Positions 18,227-26,416 of a stretch of 64,000 bases of DNA are shown piece after piece; within the stretch, counting starts at the first letter, position 1, and every line of letters begins with the position of its first letter. Below the pieces are notes generated by a model. It was not told the DNA's origin and ran no database searches. It saw nothing but the letters and a program-made list of their open reading frames with translations. Source of the DNA: G965240465 sp965249525 (lineage in GTDB: Bacteria > SAR324 > JACQKK01); the NCBI GenBank assembly GCA_965249525.1, contig OZ252237.1:682001-746000 (forward strand), given 5' to 3'. The position numbers and the translations under genes are program-made.

Positions 18227-19696
18227 TTACTCAAACCCTGTTTCAGACAACCATGCTGCTAGTTTAGCTTTCAAATCATTGACTGTATCTGTGTGCTTCA
18301 TGGCTTCACTGCTGTCCAGTAATAAATTCATTTTTTCACCCACATCTTTATCAAGATCATATAATTCATCTGGTACGTTAGGGTTCTCGTTGAAAATCAG
18401 CTTCCACTTTCCGCATCTGACCACCTGCCACCGGGCATGGTAAGGACTCATCCAGAACAGACAATCGTGGGCGGGTTCTTTACCGGCTTCTTCAGAAGAC
18501 AATACAGGCAATAAATTAACACCTGTTATGGGTAGATCTTCTGCAGGAGCTTCCTCCACTGCGGCAAGGATAGTGGGTAAAATATCATAAGAGGATACCA
18601 TATGTTCATAAACAAGATTCTTGGAGAGATTTCTTATCCATTGCAACATGAAGGGGACTCGAATACCGCCTTCACTATAAGTACCTTTAAAATTTTTTAA
18701 CTCGCCATTGTTGGGGATAATATAACCCTTTTTCTGGTAGTTCACTCCTCCGTTATCATTGATAAAAAATAAGAGAACATCATTGCATAAGCCTGTATTA
18801 TTTAAATAACTCAAGAGCGCGCCTATGGCTTCATCAAGTGCTACCACCATGGCAAGATATTTCTTCAAAAATTCATCATCAATATGGGTTAATTTTCTCA
18901 GGGTGCTGTTCTTAGCCTCAATAGGACCATGAACAGCATTGAAGGAAAGCGTAATAAAAAAAGGCTTTTCGCTGGTTGTCTGTTGTGTATCAATAAAATT
19001 GATAGCCTCAAGGGCAAGCAGATCTGTCAAATAGAGATTAGCTATACCCAGCTTTTCTGATACGGGTTGTTTTATGTTGCTGTCAACCTGAGGGATATCA
19101 CCCCTGTTGTAGGGGGAAAAGTAGCTAGCATCACCGTGCCTTAGCAGCCAATAATGATCAAAACCTTGTTCTTTGGCATGAAATTCATCCAGATATCCAA
19201 GATGCCATTTTCCAAAAAACGCGGTATCATAATCGGCTTCTTTCAGGTATTCAGCTATGGTTTTCTCAGAGAGAGGAAGCGAAAGACGATCAGGAGATTT
19301 TAAGAAAATATTTTCAGGTACTCCATTCTGCCAAAAGGGTCTTGATGTCATTAAAGCTGCACGGGAAGGAGAACAAAGAGGCGAAGCAACGTAGCCGTTG
19401 TTGAAAAGAACCCCGTTTTCAGCAATAGAGTTTATCCATGGAGTGTCAATTAATCCGTATCCGCCATATGGGAAATCTGCATAGTTGGCATCATCTACTA
19501 TAATTAAAATAATATGAGGCTTCTCCGGTACATCAGCCCTCCCCAAGCAATCCTGTTGAGGCGCACCATAGCCCAAATAGCTTGCCATTTCAAAAACACT
19601 CAAATCATTATTGACAGATATGTTTTTGTTGCAGCTTAAGAATGTTAATAAAAAGAACAGGCAGCCAATAAAACCTATTGTACGTGTCATCATCAT
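18227..19696 (-). CDS. Sulfatase copy B, canonical C-S-P-S-R formylglycine motif
   Basis: A 489-residue sulfatase with the canonical motif SPLCSPSRAALMTSR (Cys codon 19375-19373), which needs formylglycine conversion. It has the same metal-binding DD pair, GKWHLG, HGPIEAKN and FINDNGG segments as copy A. Divergence from A is concentrated around the active-site loop (after SRAALMTSR and in PDRLSLPLS against PNSPSLPLS) and at a four-residue indel near the C-terminus (EEAGKEPAHD against EEPAHD). It probably hydrolyses sulfate esters of an external polysaccharide in the periplasm or at the cell surface. The GH16 lipoprotein is 126 bp upstream on the same strand. Confidence 0.93.
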   Translation of the reverse strand: MMMTRTIGFIGCLFFLLTFLSCNKNISVNNDLSVFEMASYLGYGAPQQDCLGRADVPEKPHIILIIVDDANYADFPYGGYGLIDTPWINSIAENGVLFNNGYVASPLCSPSRAALMTSRPFWQNGVPENIFLKSPDRLSLPLSEKTIAEYLKEADYDTAFFGKWHLGYLDEFHAKEQGFDHYWLLRHGDASYFSPYNRGDIPQVDSNIKQPVSEKLGIANLYLTDLLALEAINFIDTQQTTSEKPFFITLSFNAVHGPIEAKNSTLRKLTHIDDEFLKKYLAMVVALDEAIGALLSYLNNTGLCNDVLLFFINDNGGVNYQKKGYIIPNNGELKNFKGTYSEGGIRVPFMLQWIRNLSKNLVYEHMVSSYDILPTILAAVEEAPAEDLPITGVNLLPVLSSEEAGKEPAHDCLFWMSPYHARWQVVRCGKWKLIFNENPNVPDELYDLDKDVGEKMNLLLDSSEAMKHTDTVNDLKAKLAAWLSETGFE

Positions 19697-19822
19697 AAAT
19701 CCAGGGATTAGTTTTTTATAGGGAATACAGGCAACTTACTGCCCCAAGGGCAAGAAGCAGTTGCCTGTCCTTTGATAAACCCACAGACTGCAAGAAAATT
19801 GAAGAGAGGGTATGCAGCTGCT

Positions 19823-22651
19823 TTAATCGTTTTCCTTAACGATGAGGTCAGAAAGATTGTTGACCTTACGTGTTATATTTCGACTGTCAGGCCCTAAATC
19901 GCCATAACGATTCCTGGGTTTGAAGACACGGAAATAGTTTACTTTTACAGAGGCAGCACCCTCACCGCCTGATTGTAAATCCTGCATAAGGCCTGCATGA
20001 TTTCCTATGGCGTCACCTCCCCATCTACTTGCGCTAGTACTCAATATGAAATAGTGCGGAGCTCTTGAGGAAACAAAGGTATTATTAGCACTTGCATGTA
20101 TCTCGAAATCTTGCAAACAGCCATGCTTTTTCCTATTCATAAACAAACACATAGTCTGGGGTGTCCATTCAATTCCCCATTGAAATACATGATCTTCACT
20201 AACAGGAAAATCAGGGAGGCCTGTTGTGCCATCAACATAAAAACTTTTATGTACATAACCCCTTAGTTTCGCCCCACCGTTTTTTGAAAGGATATGAAGG
20301 ACAAAACCTCTTGTCAAGCTATTTGCTTTTCCAAAACGTGCCGACCACACTTCAGCGATATCTATTTCATATCCACGATACAAAGCGGCATCCAGCAACT
20401 CTGAAGCCTCTTCAGCATTATCAGTTAAGGTGATAGAGGGGTTCATCCAAAATGCATGTACAAACCCAGGCTTTTCGAGAAAATTGGTATAATCTATTTC
20501 TACTTCAAAATACCCATAACGGGTATTAAAATGTCTGATGGACCTTAAATCGATAGTCCAATAGCCTTTAACTCCTATGTTACAGCCACTGGATTTGCTA
20601 CAGGGATCGAAGTCATCAATATGTTTATGTTTGGGAATTTCGCCGCGGTTTATAATAAATGTGCCCGCCTCAGTTGTTAGTTCCCATCCCGAGTCAGCAG
20701 TGCTGCGGCTAGGTGGCACGCAACCAGTTCTTCTGAGGATCTCCACATTCTCTGGCGTATAATCAGGGATTTGAATACCCATGTAAAGTGACGATGAATG
20801 TGGAGCAATTTTCAATAGCGGCGGAAAATTGCTTCTCCACCCATGATCTCTTATATCCATCCTGCATCCATACCTAAAATATGGGTTCACTTCCCAGATA
20901 GGATTTTCAGCTGGATATGTGTCAAATTCATCTTCCAAAACCAATTCATATTGGCTCGGAGCTTGTGAAAGACCATTGCCAGGCAGCTTGGCTGTATGAT
21001 CAATACCTTCAGGAAGCTCAAAATCTTCTGGCAGTTCCTCCAGGGTAATACGATAATCTCCTGTATGATCATTGGGGTTATTGTTGAGGATGATCTTAGC
21101 CGGCATTACCTCAATATAATGGGGGGCGGTAGTGGCTGCCGTGTAATACAATTCTGCGTCACCGTCATTTTGATAATTACCTCCACCGTTGTTATCAGCT
21201 ATAAATTCAGTACTGTGAACATTTTCAAATAAGCGCAGCATGGGGTCAAACGTACCGCTTTCTTTCATCACTTTTATTTTGTAAGAGCGGCCGCTTTGCA
21301 ACTCAATTTTGTAAGCGTCACGGTCGGAATCTTTAGAGATTCTACCCAATGCCTCTGCTGAAAGCGTGCATGTATCAGAGAGCGGACATGAATTCCCAGC
21401 TTCAGAACACCCACTGGGACAATCCATCTCTCCCTCTAAAACTATAGAATTTGGTGGCTGTTCTGCAGGGGGTGGTGGTTGCTCGTTGAACTTCCAGTTA
21501 TTACTGCTGTCATCGCTGATGATTATGGTGCCATTCGTTCCCACCGTCACCAAATAGTTGTCAATAGATGCTATGCCAAAAAGGGTATTGGTTGTGGTGG
21601 GTGTTTTCGAGAAATCTGCTGTGCGGTCGGTCCAGGTTGTTCCCCTGTCGTCGCTGGTGAGCACTGTGTCATGAGTCCCCACTGCTACCAAGTAGTTGTC
21701 AATGACCCCTATACCCAAAAGGCTATTGGTTGTGGCTGGCGTTTTGTGTCCTGAGGAAACTGCTGTGCGGTCGGTCCAGGTTGTTCCCCTGTCTTCGCTG
21801 ATGAGTACTGTGCCGTTATTTCCTACCGCTACCAGGCGGTTGCCGATGGACACTATGCCAAAAAGGGGACGGGTGGTGGCTGGCGTTCCATGTGTTCCCG
21901 AGGAATCTGCTGTGCGGTCGGTCCAGGTTGCGCCCATGTCGTCACTGGTGAGTACTGTGCCGTTAGTTCCCACCGCTACCAGGCGGTCGCCGATGGTCAC
22001 TATACTTCGAAGGGTATAGGTTGTGGCTGGCGTTACGCCCCTTGAGGAAACTGCTGTGCGGTTGGTCCAGGTTGTGCCCTTGTCGTCACTAGTGAGCACT
22101 GTGCCGCGATTCCCTACAGCCACTAAGTGGTTGTCAATGGATGCTATGCCAAAGAGGGTATTGGTGGTGGCTGGCGTTGTGGGTTTCCCCGAGGAATCTG
22201 CTGTGCGGTCGGTCCAGGTTGCGCCCCTGTCGTCACTGGTGAGTACTGTGCCGTTAGCTCCCACCGCTACCAGGCGGTCGCCGATGGTCGCTATATTATG
22301 AAGGTTATTGGTTGTGACTGGCGTTGCGGGTATTTCCGAGGAATCTGCTGTGCGGTCGGTCCAGGTTTTACCTCTGTCGTCACTGGTAATTACTGTGCCA
22401 CCAGTCCCCACCGCCACCAAGCGACTGTCAATGGAGGTGACCCCATGAAGATTTTCCGATTTCCACAATATGGGTGGTGAGGCTTTTTCAACCCCGCCAC
22501 TTCCGCCACTTCCGCCACTTCCGCCACTATCACAATGGGTCAAACCCAGCGTGGCTGCAAACAAAAATACACCTATCTTGCTGTAACCAATGAAGGTAGA
22601 CAACCGAAGGCTGTTAAAAAAAGATTTTCTGTAGTTTAGTAATCTAATCAT
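19823..22651 (-). CDS. Multidomain lipoprotein: seven-bladed YCF48/BNR-like propeller + PPC-like domain + GH16-type glycoside hydrolase
   Basis: A 942-residue exported protein. The hydrophobic N-terminus ends at C40 in LTHC (His before Cys is unusual for a lipobox), followed by four SGG units as a flexible linker. Residues about 60-387 hold seven repeats of some 48 residues, each with VGxxGTVLTSDDRGxTW; SDDxGxTW is the Asp-box of BNR-type propellers and the overall unit resembles YCF48. Residues about 400-530 look like a PPC/DVUA0089-type beta domain (DAYKIELQSGRSYKIKV). The C-terminal part has the GH16 catalytic motif YEIDIAEVW (E762, D764, E767), suggesting a beta-glucanase, agarase or carrageenase. 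Neighbouring sulfatases favour a sulfated galactan as target. Confidence 0.85.
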   Translation of the reverse strand: MIRLLNYRKSFFNSLRLSTFIGYSKIGVFLFAATLGLTHCDSGGSGGSGGSGGVEKASPPILWKSENLHGVTSIDSRLVAVGTGGTVITSDDRGKTWTDRTADSSEIPATPVTTNNLHNIATIGDRLVAVGANGTVLTSDDRGATWTDRTADSSGKPTTPATTNTLFGIASIDNHLVAVGNRGTVLTSDDKGTTWTNRTAVSSRGVTPATTYTLRSIVTIGDRLVAVGTNGTVLTSDDMGATWTDRTADSSGTHGTPATTRPLFGIVSIGNRLVAVGNNGTVLISEDRGTTWTDRTAVSSGHKTPATTNSLLGIGVIDNYLVAVGTHDTVLTSDDRGTTWTDRTADFSKTPTTTNTLFGIASIDNYLVTVGTNGTIIISDDSSNNWKFNEQPPPPAEQPPNSIVLEGEMDCPSGCSEAGNSCPLSDTCTLSAEALGRISKDSDRDAYKIELQSGRSYKIKVMKESGTFDPMLRLFENVHSTEFIADNNGGGNYQNDGDAELYYTAATTAPHYIEVMPAKIILNNNPNDHTGDYRITLEELPEDFELPEGIDHTAKLPGNGLSQAPSQYELVLEDEFDTYPAENPIWEVNPYFRYGCRMDIRDHGWRSNFPPLLKIAPHSSSLYMGIQIPDYTPENVEILRRTGCVPPSRSTADSGWELTTEAGTFIINRGEIPKHKHIDDFDPCSKSSGCNIGVKGYWTIDLRSIRHFNTRYGYFEVEIDYTNFLEKPGFVHAFWMNPSITLTDNAEEASELLDAALYRGYEIDIAEVWSARFGKANSLTRGFVLHILSKNGGAKLRGYVHKSFYVDGTTGLPDFPVSEDHVFQWGIEWTPQTMCLFMNRKKHGCLQDFEIHASANNTFVSSRAPHYFILSTSASRWGGDAIGNHAGLMQDLQSGGEGAASVKVNYFRVFKPRNRYGDLGPDSRNITRKVNNLSDLIVKEND

Positions 22652-22785
22652 ACAGGAAGACTATAGAATCTTCTGGATTTTTTCGCAGGAGTTTTCTTTC
22701 TTAGCAAGCATTTTTAATAAAAAGCAAGCAGATAACGGAGATCAGAATCTACTGAAAGGATAGTTTCTTCAACAACACCTATTGG

Positions 22786-23025
22786 CTAGCGTTTTGTATT
22801 GCCACTAGCTATTTTGTACAGTTTGTTAAGACCGTTGGTAAAATTTTCTTCAATTATTCTTATATCTTCTTTGCTCAGTTTCTGCAATTCTCCAATATTT
22901 AAATATTGGAAAGTCATGCTTGCCACAGGAACGCCAATTTGAGTGAAGATGCAATCAAAGCCATAAGGCTGATTGCCCAGCCTTAAAATATTGAAGGCAA
23001 TTTGGGATTTTTTTAATGAACTCAT
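22786..23025 (-). CDS. Small hypothetical protein, 79 residues
   Basis: I do not recognise it. A Shine-Dalgarno AGGAA sits 8 nt before the ATG at 23025, which supports a real gene. The sequence is soluble with an N-terminal basic patch, a beta-type middle (GFDCIFTQIGVPVASMTF) and a helical, charged C-terminus ending in GNTKR. It stands between the GH16 lipoprotein and the DUF255 gene. Confidence 0.6.
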   Translation of the reverse strand: MSSLKKSQIAFNILRLGNQPYGFDCIFTQIGVPVASMTFQYLNIGELQKLSKEDIRIIEENFTNGLNKLYKIASGNTKR

Positions 23026-23124
23026 AACTTCAATTCCTACTAAAAAGTTGTATTTTTAAGTATCCTAGATCAAATTATACCAAAACTTTGCATCCTAGCA
23101 TACCATGATGATAGATAACCATCA

Positions 23125-25266
23125 TTAGCGGGGCGTTAGTTGTTGTAATAGGTCTTGTGGGGTGTGAACAGGTGCTTGGCAGGTTTGTGCAGTGCAGATC
23201 CAAGCAGTGGGTTGATTGTTTTCAGGTTGTTTGTTTTGTAACAGGGGAACAGTGTTGGCGTGTGCAGCTTGTTGCTGAGGAGTAGAGAAAGCCACCACAA
23301 CATGCGGGCAGAAACGGGAGTGTATAGTTTGCAGCAGCAGCTGTGCGGCTTTTTCTTCAGCTACGATGGCAATTTCCTTAGGTGAAGCAAGGTGGAAATC
23401 TAGGGCTGCCAACATGGCGGGGAAGCTAACTCCCACTTGTTGGAGTTGTTGCTGGAAGCCAGCAAAGATTCGCAAGGCATGCGCTTGCCAAGATTGACCG
23501 CAGCCATAAGCATAGAGTTGGAGGAACAGCATGGCAGCCGCACTGTTGCCGGAAGGTTCTACACCATCATATCCGCTAGCGGTGCGTGCAATAAGATGCT
23601 GACTGTCGCAAGGACTATCAAAGTAAGGACCATCGGGGTTATAAAAAAGGATGTTGATGGCTTCTGCGAGTTGGAGGGCTTCTTTGAACCAGATAATGTC
23701 ACCTTGAGCCTGATAGATCTTTAGGCAGGCAAGTCCTAGTAAAGCGTGGTCTTCCAGGCTGGCATCATGACGGGCTTCATTTTCTCTCCAACGTCGCAGC
23801 AGGCGACCTTGGGGAGAACGAAGATGCTTCAAGATAAAGCGAGCGGCTTTTACAGCTGATGCTAGATAGGGCGGATGCGAGAATGCCATGGCAGCTTGTG
23901 TCAATGCCATAATGACCAAAGCGTTCCAGCTGCTGATCACTTTGTCATCCCGCAAGGGGCGTATGCGCTGACTGCGAGCTTTTAACAAACCTTGACGGGC
24001 CTGCAGTAACAATGGAGTAAGTTCTTGTTGGCTGATGCCAAGTTCATTCGCCGTATGCTTTAGGGAATATAGCGTGCGAGGAATGGAGCACCCGTTTTCA
24101 AAGTTGCCTTGTGGAGTGATGTCCCAGTAAACCAGCGCAGCTTCAGCTGCCGATTTTGGCAAAGTTTGGCGGACCTGTTTGGGGGTCCAGAGGTAGAAAA
24201 GGCCTTCTTCTCCTTCGCTGTCGGCATCTTCAGCAGAGGCAAAGCCTCCTTGGTGAAGGCGCAAATCTGCCAGCATATAATTAAGGACATCCTCAGCCCA
24301 TACTTTATAAACTTCTTTGCCTGTGATTTGATAAGTTTCAGTCAGTGCAATCGCAAAGAGCGCATTATCGTAAAGCGTTTTCTCAAAGTGGGGGACATGC
24401 CATTGATAATCGGTGCTATAACGGCTGATACCTCCTCCGATCTGGTCATAAATGCCGCCTGCCATTATTTGCTTCAGGGTATGTTCCACCATATCCAGTG
24501 CTTGTGGTTCTTTGGTGTGCAAGTAGCATCGCAACAGCAATTGTAAGCCCATACTGGGAGGAAATTTGTTTTGGGGTTGTAGCTGAAAGCCACCGTATTG
24601 CGAGTCATAAAGCTTTTGGTACATGCCCAAGGCAGCTTTCAGTGGTTGGTGATTCCACTCTAAATGGCTTGGACTGATGGGACTGGCGTGTTCCTGTAGA
24701 TGCCTGGTGAGTTGCTGGGCATTTTGCAGAATTGTTTCTTTTTGGCTGTTCCATGCTGAACTCACCAACTCAAGCACTTGCAGAAAACTTTTGCGTCCAT
24801 AAGCAGGTTGTGGAGGGAAATATGTGCCTCCTGTCACCGGTTTGCCATCTGGGGTAGTAAACATGTTCAGCGGCCAGCCGCCCTGTTGCCCAAAGGCTTG
24901 TAATGCCTCCATGTAGATTCTGTCCACATCGGGGTGCTCTTCGCGGTCTATCTTTACTGGGACAAAATGTTTGTTGAGAAAATCTGCCACCGTTGGATCG
25001 GTGAAAGTTTCCAGTTCCATCACGTGACACCAATGGCAGGTAGCATAGCCGATGCTAATCAGCATTAGCTTGTTGCGCTGCCTAGCCTGAGTAAAGGCTT
25101 TCTCTCCCCAAGGAAGCCAATGGACAGGGTTGGAAGCATGCTGCAGCAGGTAGGGACTTTTTTCCTGCGCCAGCTGATTTTGTCCAGATGGCTTGCTAAG
25201 GTCTTTTACCTTTTTGGGCAAAGACTGTTTTGCGTGTTTTTTGGCAGGCTGTGGTACAGAAGGCAT
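23125..25266 (-). CDS. DUF255 thioredoxin-fold / six-hairpin protein (YyaL / SPATA20 family)
   Basis: A 713-residue protein with an N-terminal thioredoxin-like domain carrying CHWC (77-80) inside the family signature SIGYATCHWCHVME, followed by an (alpha/alpha)6 six-hairpin domain rich in Trp and Gly (GGGISRYSTDYQWHVPHFEK is diagnostic). The N-terminal 30 residues are basic and Lys/Pro-rich. The biochemical role is not established in bacteria; redox or sugar-related functions have been suggested for the fold. No signal peptide is seen, so it is cytoplasmic. It is separated from the LolB-like gene by 41 bp, so co-transcription is likely. Confidence 0.9.
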   Translation of the reverse strand: MPSVPQPAKKHAKQSLPKKVKDLSKPSGQNQLAQEKSPYLLQHASNPVHWLPWGEKAFTQARQRNKLMLISIGYATCHWCHVMELETFTDPTVADFLNKHFVPVKIDREEHPDVDRIYMEALQAFGQQGGWPLNMFTTPDGKPVTGGTYFPPQPAYGRKSFLQVLELVSSAWNSQKETILQNAQQLTRHLQEHASPISPSHLEWNHQPLKAALGMYQKLYDSQYGGFQLQPQNKFPPSMGLQLLLRCYLHTKEPQALDMVEHTLKQIMAGGIYDQIGGGISRYSTDYQWHVPHFEKTLYDNALFAIALTETYQITGKEVYKVWAEDVLNYMLADLRLHQGGFASAEDADSEGEEGLFYLWTPKQVRQTLPKSAAEAALVYWDITPQGNFENGCSIPRTLYSLKHTANELGISQQELTPLLLQARQGLLKARSQRIRPLRDDKVISSWNALVIMALTQAAMAFSHPPYLASAVKAARFILKHLRSPQGRLLRRWRENEARHDASLEDHALLGLACLKIYQAQGDIIWFKEALQLAEAINILFYNPDGPYFDSPCDSQHLIARTASGYDGVEPSGNSAAAMLFLQLYAYGCGQSWQAHALRIFAGFQQQLQQVGVSFPAMLAALDFHLASPKEIAIVAEEKAAQLLLQTIHSRFCPHVVVAFSTPQQQAAHANTVPLLQNKQPENNQPTAWICTAQTCQAPVHTPQDLLQQLTPR

Positions 25267-25307
25267 TGAAATAACAAGGCGCAGAAGATGATAAGGCCTG
25301 TGTCGTT

Positions 25308-26012
25308 TTAGCGGTCAGGAATGAAAGGATGGGGTGGATGAGGGGCTGCTTGATGACGAGAAAAAGCCAACAAGGCTTCCAAGTCAGCAGCTGGTAATTG
25401 AATACGCATGCGCTGGGGAAGTGTTATCTTCTGCTGACTAAGAACAGTATATGCCAAATACTCAACCATCATGACAGGCTGGTTGTTTTGTAGCTGCTGC
25501 CAAGACAGTAAACGTCCATCTGATTGCAGCTTTCCACGATAGACTGCCAGTACTCCCGTTGCTGTTCTTCCTTGCCATAGGCTGATATTTCCCTGTTTCT
25601 TGGCATGTTTGGGAGGCACACCGCTTAACAATACTTGCAATTCCAGCCCACTCAGCAGCCTTGCCAATCTGCTTTCTTTTACCCCAAGGACTGGTTTCAA
25701 CCAAAATGCCTTGCCATTGCTGCGCGCCTCCCACAATGCTTGACCACTGAAAGGATGCCGTACCCGTAACCGTACCCGCTCAGGCGGCCAAAAGAAGGCT
25801 TCTACATTTGCCACCTGCGCTTGACCTGCTGATACCACCCGTATGCGTCCGTGAAGCAATACCCCTGGTGAATCTGAGAGTCTCTCTAACGATTGTTGAC
25901 TACATCCCGTAACCAATAACCCCGCCAGAACGCTTGCCACCAGAACACTTGCCAGCAGAACTCCTTTGGCTTGCTTTCCAGCAATTATTTCATCCAGCGT
26001 CTTTCCACCCAC
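25308..26012 (-). CDS. LolB/DUF4292-like outer-membrane lipoprotein
   Basis: A 234-residue lipoprotein. A hydrophobic leader ends in the lipobox VTGC, followed by QQSLERLSD. The rest is beta-rich with the layout of LolA/LolB-fold proteins (LLHGRIRVVSAGQAQVANV at the start), similar to outer-membrane lipoprotein receptors that insert lipoproteins delivered by LolA. Assignment as true LolB is uncertain; DUF4292 lipoproteins share the fold. The start is GTG at 26012 with no clear Shine-Dalgarno. The leader is built from three near-copies of a 15-nt unit (VLLAS/VLVAS/VLAGL). Confidence 0.65.
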   Translation of the reverse strand: MGGKTLDEIIAGKQAKGVLLASVLVASVLAGLLVTGCSQQSLERLSDSPGVLLHGRIRVVSAGQAQVANVEAFFWPPERVRLRVRHPFSGQALWEARSNGKAFWLKPVLGVKESRLARLLSGLELQVLLSGVPPKHAKKQGNISLWQGRTATGVLAVYRGKLQSDGRLLSWQQLQNNQPVMMVEYLAYTVLSQQKITLPQRMRIQLPAADLEALLAFSRHQAAPHPPHPFIPDR

Positions 26013-26080
26013 AAAAAAATGGAAAAATACACCCCGCTAATCAAAGCGAAAATTAATAAAACCGTGAATTCATGCATCAA

Positions 26081-26128
26081 TATGCCATCTAAAAAATATA
26101 CTATCTAAAAAATATGCTGCCTAAAAAA
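26081..26128. repeat. Three tandem imperfect 16-bp repeats
   Basis: TATGCCATCTAAAAAA (26081-26096), TATACTATCTAAAAAA (26097-26112) and TATGCTGCCTAAAAAA (26113-26128) lie head to tail in the 263-bp gap upstream of tRNA-Asn. The phased A tracts, about 16 bp apart, are not exactly one or two helical turns, so bending is uncertain. Confidence 0.75.
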
Positions 26129-26275
26129 TCGCTGCGCTACCGCCATGATTTCGTATCTATACCACTTCCATCACTTCATGGCTACTGCCATGTTATTAAA
26201 AGCACAACTTGACTCTGCAGGCGCATTTTGCGGTATGATGCAGCGTCTGCCCCACTTTGCTATAAGCCGACACAC

Positions 26276-26347
26276 TCCCCGATAGCTCAGCGGTAGAGCG
26301 GGTGGCTGTTAACCACTAGGTCGCAAGTTCGAATCTTGCTCGGGGAG
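26276..26347 (+). tRNA. tRNA-Asn (GTT anticodon)
   Basis: A cloverleaf: acceptor TCCCCGA pairs with TCGGGGA, D arm GCTC/GAGC, anticodon stem GGTGG/CCACT (last pair G-U type) around the loop CTGTTAA with anticodon GTT, and T arm GCAAG-TTCGAAT-CTTGC. The discriminator is G and CCA is not encoded. A gene with defence-like domains begins 69 bp downstream, and tRNA-Asn is a common integration site. Confidence 0.95.
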
Positions 26348-26416
26348 CTACATTTTTCACACCGCCAATCATGCCAGAACCGCCAGGAGGCGTACTGCGA
26401 ATACAGGGAGTAACAT

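Noticed and set aside
21479..22480. Series of plus-strand frames of 90-117 codons with repeated Val/Pro-rich or Cys/Gly-rich sequences
   Set aside because: They are antisense shadows of the seven propeller repeats; no ribosome binding sites and composition follows the repeat period.
26081..26128. Short tandem repeats as a CRISPR array
   Set aside because: Units are directly adjacent with no spacers, only three copies, 16 bp, and no cas genes.
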